Shown here in pieces: positions 30,305 to 36,987 of a DNA stretch of 36,987 nucleotides. A program made the translations under genes and the position numbers. Source of the DNA: Bacillota bacterium (GTDB lineage: Bacteria; Bacillota; Clostridia; Christensenellales; Aristaeellaceae); the NCBI GenBank assembly GCA_023413135.1, contig JAEZQK010000120.1:1-36987 (forward strand), written 5' to 3'. Below the pieces are notes generated by a model. That model saw only the letters and a program-made list of their open reading frames with translations. It was not told the DNA's origin and did no database searches. The first letter of the stretch is position 1. Each line of letters starts with the position of its first letter.

Positions 30305-31693
30305 ATGAAGCAGTATGTGAAGCGCTTAAGCTTTGTTGGTGCGCTGGTCATCATGCTTACGCTTGTTTTGGGCTGCATCGTTGTGTTCAATAACGTTCAG
30401 CAGGAAACGGTGCGGAGCAACCTGATGGCACTGCTCCATACTGCCGACGCATTGATGCAGCGGTCATCCGATGACCTTTTGGTGCTGACCGGTGAAATCG
30501 CTTCAGGGGATGACAGGCTGCGGGTTACCTTTTTGGATGGAGAGGGTAATGTGCTGTCCGACAGCATGGCCAATGCGGACGCCATGGAATCCCATGCCGG
30601 CCGGCCCGAGGTGATGAAGGCCATGGCGGGGGAAACCGGCATGGATGTCCGGCAAAGCGCCACCACGGGGCTGCAAACCATCTATGCCGCGAAAAGGGTG
30701 AGCGACGGCCTGATCCTGCGCCTATCCTATCCCGTATCCACTACCCGCGAATTTCTTGGACTGCTGCTGCCGGTGGTAGCTGTTCTGGTGGTAGCGGTGA
30801 TCGCCGCCGTTCCCTTTTTTGCAAACCGCCTGAGCAAGAAGGTCACCCATCCGCTGATCCTGATCAACAACACGCTCATGGGCATGGGCGGCGAAAGCTT
30901 GCTTCTGGAGGATGCCAGCCGGGCGGAGGCGGAGGTTCGGCCCATTCTGACCAATATCAGTTATTTGATTGAAAAGCTGAAGTATGATTTTGAAGAGGTG
31001 CAGAAAACCCACCGCCTTCGCACCGACTTTGTGGCCAACGCCTCCCATGAGCTTAAATCGCCTCTCACCTCCATTAAGGGTTTTGCCGAGCTTCTGGCAG
31101 GGGATATGGTGCCGGACGCACAGAAGCAAAAGGTGTATTTGAGGCGCATCGTTTCGGAAAGTGACCGGCTGCTGAACATCATCAATGATATCCTGCGCCT
31201 TTCCAAGGCGGAGAGCAAGGTGATGGAGAAGGCGGAGCTTGTGCAGCTGCAGCCCATGGCCAGGGATGTGGTGCAAGCGCTGGAACCGCTGGCACGTTCC
31301 AGGGGAATTACCATTGCAATGGACGGCATTGGGACGGTGACGGCCAACCCCAGGGACATATGGGAGTTAACGTACAACCTGGTAGATAACGCCATCCGCT
31401 ATGGCAAGCAGGGCGGCCATGTGCAGATCCACCTGGGGGATTGCTTCCTGTCTGTGGAGGATAATGGCATCGGCATAGAGGAGGAGCATCTGACACGGAT
31501 CTTCGAAAGATTTTACCGCATCGACAAATCTCACAGCCGCCAGACGGGCGGTACGGGGCTGGGACTTTCCATCGTCAAGCACATCGCGCAGAACTACGGC
31601 GCGAAGATGCAGGTGAAGAGCAGCCCGGGAGAGGGAAGCACTTTCTCGGTGCAGTTCCCTTGCGACATTGCTCTTCAAAGCTCAAAAGAATAA
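30305..31693 (+). CDS. phoR: Sensor histidine kinase, PhoR-like
   Basis: A 462-residue membrane kinase. Helices at about 9-28 and 150-172 flank an external ~120-residue sensor region; then a HAMP-like linker and helix 205-240, the HisKA domain with phospho-accepting His248 (FVANASHELKSPLTSIKGF), and HATPase with N-box DNAIRYG (Asn362), G1 VEDNGIGIEEEH, F-box FERFYRIDKSHS and G2 GGTGLGLSIVKHIA. The H-box proline two residues after ELK supports both kinase and phosphatase activity. Starts 9 bases after phoP. No PAS domain is evident, unlike B. subtilis PhoR. Confidence 0.92.
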   Translation: MKQYVKRLSFVGALVIMLTLVLGCIVVFNNVQQETVRSNLMALLHTADALMQRSSDDLLVLTGEIASGDDRLRVTFLDGEGNVLSDSMANADAMESHAGRPEVMKAMAGETGMDVRQSATTGLQTIYAAKRVSDGLILRLSYPVSTTREFLGLLLPVVAVLVVAVIAAVPFFANRLSKKVTHPLILINNTLMGMGGESLLLEDASRAEAEVRPILTNISYLIEKLKYDFEEVQKTHRLRTDFVANASHELKSPLTSIKGFAELLAGDMVPDAQKQKVYLRRIVSESDRLLNIINDILRLSKAESKVMEKAELVQLQPMARDVVQALEPLARSRGITIAMDGIGTVTANPRDIWELTYNLVDNAIRYGKQGGHVQIHLGDCFLSVEDNGIGIEEEHLTRIFERFYRIDKSHSRQTGGTGLGLSIVKHIAQNYGAKMQVKSSPGEGSTFSVQFPCDIALQSSKE

Positions 31694-31763
31694 TTAGGCT
31701 TTCCTCCGGCGGGTTTTTTGTATATAATATAAAATGGAATGTTATTTATCCGGAGGGAAAACC

Positions 31764-32366
31764 ATGCGGCCTACCTATGAACAATCCTGGGAGCTTTTGA
31801 GGCGCTACAACAAGGAGCCGTTCCACCTTCAGCATGCCCTGACGGTATCCGGGGTCATGGAGGAAATGGCCAAGCTTTTGGGCTATGAAGAAGAAAAGGA
31901 ATTCTGGTCCATCGTCGGGCTTTTGCACGATCTGGACTTTGAACTGTATCCCGAGGAACACTGCATCAAAGTTCAGGAGATCATGATGGCGGAGGATATC
32001 GACGAACAGATCATTCACGCCTGCGCCTCCCACGCCTATGGGATCACGGTGGATGTGAAGCCCGAGCATGAGATGGAAAAGGTGCTTTTCGCGGTGGACG
32101 AGCTGACGGGGCTGATCGGCGCGGCGGCAAGGATGCGGCCCTCCAAATCCGTGCAGGATATGGAATTGAAATCTCTCATGAAGAAATACAAGTCGCCTAG
32201 CTTTGCCGCGGGCTGTTCCCGGCAAATCATTGAACAGGGCGCCGATATGCTTCATTGGCCGCTGGAGGAGCTGATCGAGCGGACCATCGCGGCCATGCGG
32301 GTGCATGAAGAAGAAATCAATCAAAAGATGGACCAAATCCGCCTGGAAAGCGGGGAAAGCGCTTGA
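31764..32366 (+). CDS. HD-domain hydrolase (HDIG-type)
   Basis: A 200-residue cytoplasmic metal-dependent phosphohydrolase. The HD core is visible: PFHLQHALTVSGVMEEMAK with the first His, GLLHDLDFELYPEEH with the His-Asp pair, and HACASHAYGI with the following His. AVDELTGLIGAAARMRPSK is a conserved tail segment in this group. ATG 31764 follows GGAGGG. A TATAAT (31723-31728) lies upstream, with a weak -35. Its stop overlaps the tcdA start. Substrate (nucleotide or cyclic nucleotide) is unknown. Confidence 0.85.
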   Translation: MRPTYEQSWELLRRYNKEPFHLQHALTVSGVMEEMAKLLGYEEEKEFWSIVGLLHDLDFELYPEEHCIKVQEIMMAEDIDEQIIHACASHAYGITVDVKPEHEMEKVLFAVDELTGLIGAAARMRPSKSVQDMELKSLMKKYKSPSFAAGCSRQIIEQGADMLHWPLEELIERTIAAMRVHEEEINQKMDQIRLESGESA

Positions 32367-33118
32367 ACGCATTCTCCAGAACGGAGCTTTTGCTGGGCAA
32401 GGAAGCCATGGAAAAGTTAAGCGGAGCCAGCGTGGCGGTGTTCGGTATCGGCGGCGTGGGTTCTTATTGTGCGGAAGCGCTCGTACGCAGCGGCATTGGG
32501 CGCATTGATCTGATCGATGATGACCGCGTTTGCTTAACCAACATCAACAGGCAATTGATCGCCACCCGCAAGACCGTAGGGAAATTAAAGGTGGAGGTCA
32601 TGCGCGAACGCATGCTGGAGATCAACCCCAAGGTGCAGGGACAGGATTTTCAAATGTTCTACACCGTCCAAAACGCGGATGAGTTTGATCTGAAGCCTTA
32701 TGATTACGTGGTGGATGCCATTGATACGGTTTCCGCCAAGTTGAAGCTGGTGGAAAAGGCACATGATGCCGGGATCAAGGTCATCAGCTGCATGGGCGCC
32801 GGAAACAAGCTGGATCCCACACGCTTTGAGGTGACGGACATTTATAAGACATCTGTCTGCCCATTGGCCAGGGTGATGCGCACGGAACTGCGCAAAAGGA
32901 ACATCCCCTCCCTGAAGGTGGTCTATTCCAGAGAAGAGGCCAGGGAGCCCATTGAGACGGAGGAAACAAGCTGCAAGCATCATTGCATCTGCCCGCCGGA
33001 AACAAAACGGACATGTTTAATCCGCCGCCAGGTGCCCGGCAGCATTTCCTTTGTGCCCGCCGTGGCGGGGCTCATATTGGCCGGGGAAGTCATAAAGGAC
33101 ATTGCCGGCGTACGCTGA
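32363..33118 (+). CDS. tcdA: tRNA threonylcarbamoyladenosine dehydratase TcdA
   Basis: An E1-like ATP-dependent enzyme that cyclises t6A37 to ct6A in tRNAs. Its 251 residues start NAFSRTELLLGKEAMEKL, then the nucleotide site GIGGVGSYCAEALVRSGIG, LIDDDRVCLTNINRQL, the ATP-binding KVEVMRERMLEINP and VVDAIDTVSAKL, GAGNKLDPTRFEV and a Cys-rich CKHHCICPP that probably holds a metal in Firmicute members. The start codon is TTG at 32363, supported by GGGGAAAG upstream, by a TTGA overlap with the HD gene and by the conserved N-terminus. The nearest ATG (32408) would cut that N-terminus. Confidence 0.93.
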   Translation: MNAFSRTELLLGKEAMEKLSGASVAVFGIGGVGSYCAEALVRSGIGRIDLIDDDRVCLTNINRQLIATRKTVGKLKVEVMRERMLEINPKVQGQDFQMFYTVQNADEFDLKPYDYVVDAIDTVSAKLKLVEKAHDAGIKVISCMGAGNKLDPTRFEVTDIYKTSVCPLARVMRTELRKRNIPSLKVVYSREEAREPIETEETSCKHHCICPPETKRTCLIRRQVPGSISFVPAVAGLILAGEVIKDIAGVR

Positions 33119-33125
33119 GACATAA

Positions 33126-33178
33126 AAAGAAACCGGGTGGTCATTGCAAAAAAAGTGCGATGGCCGCCCGGTTTCTTT
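33126..33178. terminator. Strong bidirectional terminator
   Basis: AAAGAAACCGGGTGG (33126-33140) pairs with CCGCCCGGTTTCTTT (33164-33178), with inner pairs around an A7 loop. It serves the convergent tcdA and alpha/beta hydrolase genes. Confidence 0.92.
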
Positions 33179-33197
33179 ATCTATAGTATCTATAGCT

Positions 33198-34121
33198 TTA
33201 CAGCGAATCCTCTGCCGGCTCGTTCACGGGAAGGTGCTCGTTCAGAAATTGCCCAATGGCCTTCATGGACAGGCGGCTTTCGGGGAAGCCAAACACCTGG
33301 AACACGTGGCACATGCCCTCCCAGCACATCAGCGTCACCGAAACATCGTCCCGCCGCATGGCTGCGGCCAGCGCTTCAGCGTCGCTCAAAAGCAGCTCCT
33401 TGGTGCCCGCATGGATCTGAACCGGCGGAAAGCCATGAAAATCTGCATGGATGGGGGAAACCAGCGGGTCTTTCATCAGGGAAACATCGCCGCCCACAAA
33501 GCCCATAGCGGCTTCCCGGATGGTATCAAGATCCAAAGTCGGGTCGACACCTGCAAGGTCCCGGTAGCTGTCGCCCGTCAATTCCACATCGCCCCAAGGG
33601 GACAGAAGCGCGATGCAGGCAGGCATGGGCCGGTCTTCCGCTTTCAGCTTCAGCGCCAAAGCCAGGGCCAGGTTGCCCCCGGCACTCTCGCCGGTGAGGG
33701 CTATTCTTTCGGGCCTGTATCCCTTTTGCAAAAGGTCGTTGTATACCGCGAAAGCATCGTCAAGCTGCGCGGGATAGGCATATTCCGGTGCCAGGCGGTA
33801 GGCAAAGGTCATTACGTTCAGGCAGCTGGCGGCTGCGATTTGGCTGGCCAGCACGCGGGATTGCAAAAGCCCGCCGGATACATACGCACCACCGTGCATA
33901 TGTAAAATGATGGTGCTTTCATCCATCAGGCAGCCGGGGGATACCAAGATGGCGGGTATGTCTCCTACGTTTTCCGGCTTACCGCTGGTGCCCAGCATGG
34001 GCAATCCGGCTACCCGGTCCGCCGGAGCATCCATGCGCATCATGCGGTCGCTGAGCTTATCGAACAAGGGGCGGTTATTGCGGATGGTGCTCAAGATCCA
34101 CTGGCTTCTCCTGGTGGGCAT
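33198..34121 (-). CDS. Alpha/beta hydrolase, hormone-sensitive lipase family (esterase)
   Basis: A 307-residue esterase/lipase-like enzyme. The oxyanion-hole motif HGGAY (76-80), nucleophile elbow GESAGG (Ser146), acid Asp247 (LLLSDAEAL) and base His272 (MCHVFQ) complete the triad of the HSL family. No signal peptide, so it acts inside the cell on small acyl esters or amides. GGGAGG lies upstream of the ATG, with promoter TTGACC-17-TATGCT at 34198-34170. It is divergent from an acyltransferase gene: one enzyme of the pair may make esters and the other break them, though this is inference. Confidence 0.9.
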   Translation of the reverse strand: MPTRRSQWILSTIRNNRPLFDKLSDRMMRMDAPADRVAGLPMLGTSGKPENVGDIPAILVSPGCLMDESTIILHMHGGAYVSGGLLQSRVLASQIAAASCLNVMTFAYRLAPEYAYPAQLDDAFAVYNDLLQKGYRPERIALTGESAGGNLALALALKLKAEDRPMPACIALLSPWGDVELTGDSYRDLAGVDPTLDLDTIREAAMGFVGGDVSLMKDPLVSPIHADFHGFPPVQIHAGTKELLLSDAEALAAAMRRDDVSVTLMCWEGMCHVFQVFGFPESRLSMKAIGQFLNEHLPVNEPAEDSL

Positions 34122-34169
34122 ACGAACCTCCCTGATGCTGGGCGGAAAATCTTACTGTGCCTGAATATC

Positions 34170-34198
34170 AGCATACGCTGTATCCAGATTCAGGTCAA
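34170..34198 (-). promoter_or_regulatory. Promoter of the esterase gene
   Basis: On the minus strand TTGACC (34198-34193) and TATGCT (34175-34170) are 17 bases apart. CCTGAAT / ATTCAGG arms (about 34160 and 34187) enclose the spacer and may form an operator. Confidence 0.5.
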
Positions 34199-34242
34199 GC
34201 TTTATTTCCATGGAAATGCTTTTCCGGCGGCCCGGAACATGA

Positions 34243-34248
34243 TATAAT
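34243..34248 (+). promoter_or_regulatory. -10 element for the acyltransferase operon
   Basis: A perfect TATAAT lies 28 bases before the start codon at 34276. The matching -35 (TTTTCC, 34220-34225, 17-base spacing) is poor. Confidence 0.45.
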
Positions 34249-34275
34249 CAACCTGTGAGAACCGGAAAGGAACAA

Positions 34276-35568
34276 ATGCGGGCTGTGGAGAAAAAGCGGG
34301 ACGCGCCAACGAAAAACTGGTTTCGCCTGGATAATGCGGGTAAGCTGTATCCAGCCATTAAAAATGCCCGCTGGACAAGTCTGTACCGCATGTCTGTCGC
34401 CCTTAACGAGCCTGTGGAGCCGGTGGCCTTGCAGCAGGCGGTAAACGACATCCTGCCCCGGTTTCCTTCCTTCTCGGTACGCATCCGGAAAGGTGTGTTC
34501 TGGTATTATCTGGAGGAGAACACCTCCCCCTTTTCCATTTTGAAGGATGAAGGCCACCCCTGCATCCGCATGCGGTGGAAGGAAAACGGAGGATATTTAT
34601 TCCGGGTCCTGTACCATAACCGGCGCATCTCTATCGAGGTGTTCCATGCCATTGCCGACGGCAGCGGCAGCATTGTCTTTTTGAAAACGCTGGCAGCCCA
34701 GTACCTTCGAAGGCGCGGGATCAATATCCCTGCCACCGACGGCGTGCTGGATATTTCAGTTTCACCCGAAGCGGAAGAGGTGGAAGATGCCTATAGCCGC
34801 CTGCCTTCGGGCTATAAGGCAAAGCGCAAGGAAAAACGGGCGTATCACCTGCCTGCCACCAAAGAGATTTCCCACACACTGCATTTTGTGGCCGCCAGGG
34901 TCAGCGTGGAAGCGCTGAAGAAGGCGGCAAAAGCACAAGGCGTCACCATCACGGAATACCTGGCGGCGGTGATGATCTTTGTCATTTACGGTGTGCAGCA
35001 AAGCGGAAAGCTGGATAAGAAATCGCCTGTAAAGGTATCCGTTCCCGTGAATATGCGTAGCTACTTCCCATCAAAAACACTTCGGAATTTTTCCTTCTTC
35101 ATCAATCCCGGCATCAACCCGAGGATGGGAAGCTATACGTTTGAAGAAGTGCTCAGACTGACACACTACTATATGCGCTATCATCTGAACGAGAAATTTT
35201 TGGCGGCAGGCATCGCCACCAATGTGGCATCGGAAAGGAACATACTCCTGCGCGTCGCCCCCCTGTTTTTGAAGAATCTGATCATCAACGGCATCTTCAA
35301 GCGCGTGGGGGAAAGCGGCGTATCGGCTACCATTACCAATCTTGGCTCCATGGCGCTTCCCAAGGAGATGCAGCCCTATGTGGAACATGTGGAGGTCATA
35401 TTGGGGCCCGCCTCTACGGGACGCTGCAACTGCGCAGCTATCAGCCTGAGCGATGAAATGACAATGGCCTTTTCAAGAAATATACGGGAAAGCACGCTGG
35501 AGCGGGAGGTTCTGCGCTTTTTGGTGAAGGCCGGTATCCCCGTTCTAGTGGAGAGCAATCAGGAGTGA
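34276..35568 (+). CDS. Alcohol acetyltransferase-like / condensation-fold acyltransferase
   Basis: A 430-residue acyltransferase of the CoA-dependent condensation fold (alcohol acetyltransferase, PapA, NRPS C-domain relatives). The catalytic motif HxxxDG is intact as FHAIADGSG (His124, Asp128); a second structural segment, PVKVSVPVNMRSYFPSKTLRNF, matches the region near the DFGWG motif, and SATITNLGSMALP follows. ATG 34276 has GGAAAGGA upstream; GTG 34255 is less likely. No carrier-protein or adenylation genes are near, so it is not a peptide synthetase part. It sits 4 bases before the zinc-ribbon membrane gene. Substrates are unknown; a wall or lipid acylation role is possible. Confidence 0.8.
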   Translation: MRAVEKKRDAPTKNWFRLDNAGKLYPAIKNARWTSLYRMSVALNEPVEPVALQQAVNDILPRFPSFSVRIRKGVFWYYLEENTSPFSILKDEGHPCIRMRWKENGGYLFRVLYHNRRISIEVFHAIADGSGSIVFLKTLAAQYLRRRGINIPATDGVLDISVSPEAEEVEDAYSRLPSGYKAKRKEKRAYHLPATKEISHTLHFVAARVSVEALKKAAKAQGVTITEYLAAVMIFVIYGVQQSGKLDKKSPVKVSVPVNMRSYFPSKTLRNFSFFINPGINPRMGSYTFEEVLRLTHYYMRYHLNEKFLAAGIATNVASERNILLRVAPLFLKNLIINGIFKRVGESGVSATITNLGSMALPKEMQPYVEHVEVILGPASTGRCNCAAISLSDEMTMAFSRNIRESTLEREVLRFLVKAGIPVLVESNQE

Positions 35569-35572
35569 AAAT

Positions 35573-36280
35573 ATGTCCTATTGTGTGGAGTGTGGCGTGA
35601 AGCTGGGCGAGGCTGAGGAAAAGTGTCCTCTGTGCGGCACTGTGGTGCAAAACCCAATCCATCCTTATAACCCCAGAACGCCAAAGCCTTTCCCCGTACG
35701 CACCCAGGAGCAGAACCTGCAGATGGACAGGCGGTATCTGCTGGGGCTCATCAGCATGGCGATGCTGCTGCCTGCTGCGGTGTGCATGGTCTTCGACCTT
35801 TTCTTTGGCGGGGGAATCACATGGTCGCTGTATCCGGTTGGGGCGCTGGTTCTGTTGTTTGTGGCGCTGGCGGTGCCCATATTGGTTAAAAGGCACCGCA
35901 TCTATGTGACTATCGCCATGGACAGCCTGGTGCTGCTTGGGTATCTTAAAATGGTGGAACTATTGTCCAAAGCGGAGGGATGGTTCACACCCGTGGTATT
36001 CCCGGTGGTCATACTGGCCGCGTTGATGGTGCTGGGTACCACCGCCAGCATCCGTCAGCATTTGCTAAAGGAATTGGCTATCCCGGCTACTATCCTTGCG
36101 CTGGTCGCCATTCTATCCCTGTCGGTTGAACTTTTGGTATCCAGCCAGATGCTCAAACAGCTGCAGGTGGTATGGTCCCCTTTCGTGATGCTGCCCTGCG
36201 GGTTCATCGCGCTGATGCTGTACCTGATCCAATCCCACAAGCCCCTGCGGGAAGAATTGAAAAAACGGCTGCATATTTGA
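35573..36280 (+). CDS. Zinc-ribbon multi-pass membrane protein (likely DUF6320)
   Basis: A 235-residue protein of unknown function. A short cytoplasmic zinc ribbon comes first (Cys4-x2-Cys7 and Cys18-x2-Cys21, MSYCVECGVKL and EKCPLCGTVV), then a linker and about six membrane helices (near 56-76, 80-101, 108-127, 138-158, 168-188 and 203-222). I believe this corresponds to the family often found beside alcohol acetyltransferase-like genes in Clostridia, recalled and not checked. It starts 4 bases after the acyltransferase stop, so the two are probably one functional unit, with the membrane protein supplying a substrate or anchoring the enzyme. Confidence 0.8.
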   Translation: MSYCVECGVKLGEAEEKCPLCGTVVQNPIHPYNPRTPKPFPVRTQEQNLQMDRRYLLGLISMAMLLPAAVCMVFDLFFGGGITWSLYPVGALVLLFVALAVPILVKRHRIYVTIAMDSLVLLGYLKMVELLSKAEGWFTPVVFPVVILAALMVLGTTASIRQHLLKELAIPATILALVAILSLSVELLVSSQMLKQLQVVWSPFVMLPCGFIALMLYLIQSHKPLREELKKRLHI

Positions 36281-36363
36281 ATAACTCACTTTTCCATGGA
36301 TGAAACTGGTATCAAAAGCCGTCTATTCGTAAGAAAGCAAATGTGAGGAAGGAAGCTGCTGCC

Positions 36364-36987
36364 ATGGACCTGATGAAAACTTTGCTGGTCTATATGTCGC
36401 TTGTCTTTTCCACCTCGGTGATGACTGCGCCTCAGCCCAGCAACGTGCCGCCGGCAACCTTTGCGCCTACGCCTACGGTTGTGGTTGTCACGCCGACACC
36501 GACACCGACACCGACTCCCACACCGACGCCAACCCCAAAGCCAACCCCCAATCCAGACCCTACCATCACGCCATCGCCTGAATACAAGACGCTTTCCGTA
36601 GGCTCCCGGGGCGAGGCTGTGAAGAAGCTGCAGAGGCGGCTTAAAGAACTGGGCTATTTGACGGGCACTGTGGATGGGGCTTACGGCAACCAGACCAGGC
36701 GATCCGTAGAACGCTTCCAGTATTACAATGGCCTGACTGTGGACGGCATCGCCGGGCCACGTACCCAAACGATCTTGTATGAGAGCCACGAGGTTGTGTT
36801 CGCGCCGGTGGATGTAACGCCTACGCCCAGCCCCAAGCCTACGGCTACTCCTACATTCACGCCAACCCCAACACCAACGCCGACAGCGACATCCCCTCCC
36901 ACGCCTAGTCCTACACCCACACCAACTCCTACACCTACACCAACGCCTACTCCGACACCACCTCCGACTCCCACACCTACACCTACG
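36364..36987 (+). CDS. Secreted peptidoglycan-binding protein with Thr-Pro linkers, 3' end outside window
   Basis: An open frame of 208 codons that continues past the right edge. MDLMKTLLVYMSLVFSTSVMTA is a signal peptide or membrane anchor, followed by a Thr-Pro linker (about 37-65), one PG_binding_1 domain (about 75-140: SVGSRGEAVKKLQRRLKELG, VDGAYGNQTRRSVERFQ, VDGIAGPRTQ) and a second, longer Thr-Pro run that reaches the edge. GAGGAAGG lies about 12 bases before the ATG. It follows the zinc-ribbon gene by 83 bases. The rest of the protein, perhaps a catalytic or further binding domain, is not visible. Confidence 0.8.
   Translation, partial: MDLMKTLLVYMSLVFSTSVMTAPQPSNVPPATFAPTPTVVVVTPTPTPTPTPTPTPTPKPTPNPDPTITPSPEYKTLSVGSRGEAVKKLQRRLKELGYLTGTVDGAYGNQTRRSVERFQYYNGLTVDGIAGPRTQTILYESHEVVFAPVDVTPTPSPKPTATPTFTPTPTPTPTATSPPTPSPTPTPTPTPTPTPTPTPPPTPTPTPT

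Noticed and set aside
34276..35568. Nonribosomal peptide synthetase condensation domain
   Set aside because: No adenylation or carrier domains in or near the gene; a stand-alone acyltransferase with HxxxDG explains it.
36723..36974. Gly-Val repeat protein on the minus strand
   Set aside because: It is the reverse reading of the Thr-Pro tract; no start signal and low complexity.

Overview
The window reads as a stretch of chromosome from an anaerobic, moderately GC-rich Firmicute of class Clostridia, probably a gut lineage such as Christensenellales or Oscillospirales; that placement is inference. Supporting signs are AGGAGG-type ribosome binding sites, many 4-base ATGA stop/start overlaps, a two-subunit iron-sulfur serine dehydratase, a rubrerythrin with a PerR-like regulator, an oxygen-free metabolic outlook, and short palindromic repeats of the kind scattered in gut Clostridia. 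No phage, plasmid, transposase, CRISPR, rRNA or tRNA gene was seen.

Layout, left to right. (1) 1-2421, minus strand: an Rrf2-family regulator, a MetN-like ATPase and a MetI-like permease, then (after a terminator and a separate promoter) the signal peptide of a secreted protein cut by the window edge. (2) 2619-7591, plus strand: ybaK and a thioesterase, a palindromic repeat, then alanine racemase, an M20 amidohydrolase, a DppA-type D-aminopeptidase and an AAC(6')-Ii-like acetyltransferase. (3) 7655-14908, minus strand: oppA-B-C-D-F with metY as last gene. (4) 15095-17035: a divergent pair, a class I glutamine amidotransferase-like gamma-glutamyl hydrolase and a DmpA-type P1 peptidase. (5) 17119-18123: perR-like regulator with a palindromic operator, and rubrerythrin. 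(6) 18141-20804: a repeat-filled gap, sdaAB/sdaAA on minus, a HAD phosphatase on plus. (7) 20932-31693: the phosphate block, with a circularly permuted pstS, then an interposed PII-like/cation antiporter pair and a secreted SH3 protein, then pstC-pstA-pstB-phoU-phoP-phoR. (8) 31764-33118: an HD-domain protein translationally coupled to tcdA. (9) 33198-36987: an alpha/beta hydrolase divergent from an alcohol acetyltransferase-like protein, a zinc-ribbon membrane protein and a truncated (by the edge) peptidoglycan-binding protein with Thr-Pro linkers.

Working together: regions 2, 3 and 4 share a theme of peptide import and breakdown of unusual (D-, gamma- or beta-linked) peptides, which would suit salvage of cell-wall peptides. 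Regions 1 and 3 share sulfur amino acid supply. The phosphate block is a full Pst transporter with its PhoU/PhoP/PhoR signalling arm.

The most notable points are: a MetN-like ATPase in which almost every catalytic motif except Walker A has been replaced; a PstS whose two halves are in swapped order; a PII-like gene coupled to a CPA2 antiporter and preceded by a strong promoter, an RNA leader with alternative pairings and an intrinsic terminator (an attenuator or an uncharacterised riboswitch candidate); and an aac(6')-Ii-like gene at the end of a D-amino-acid operon.
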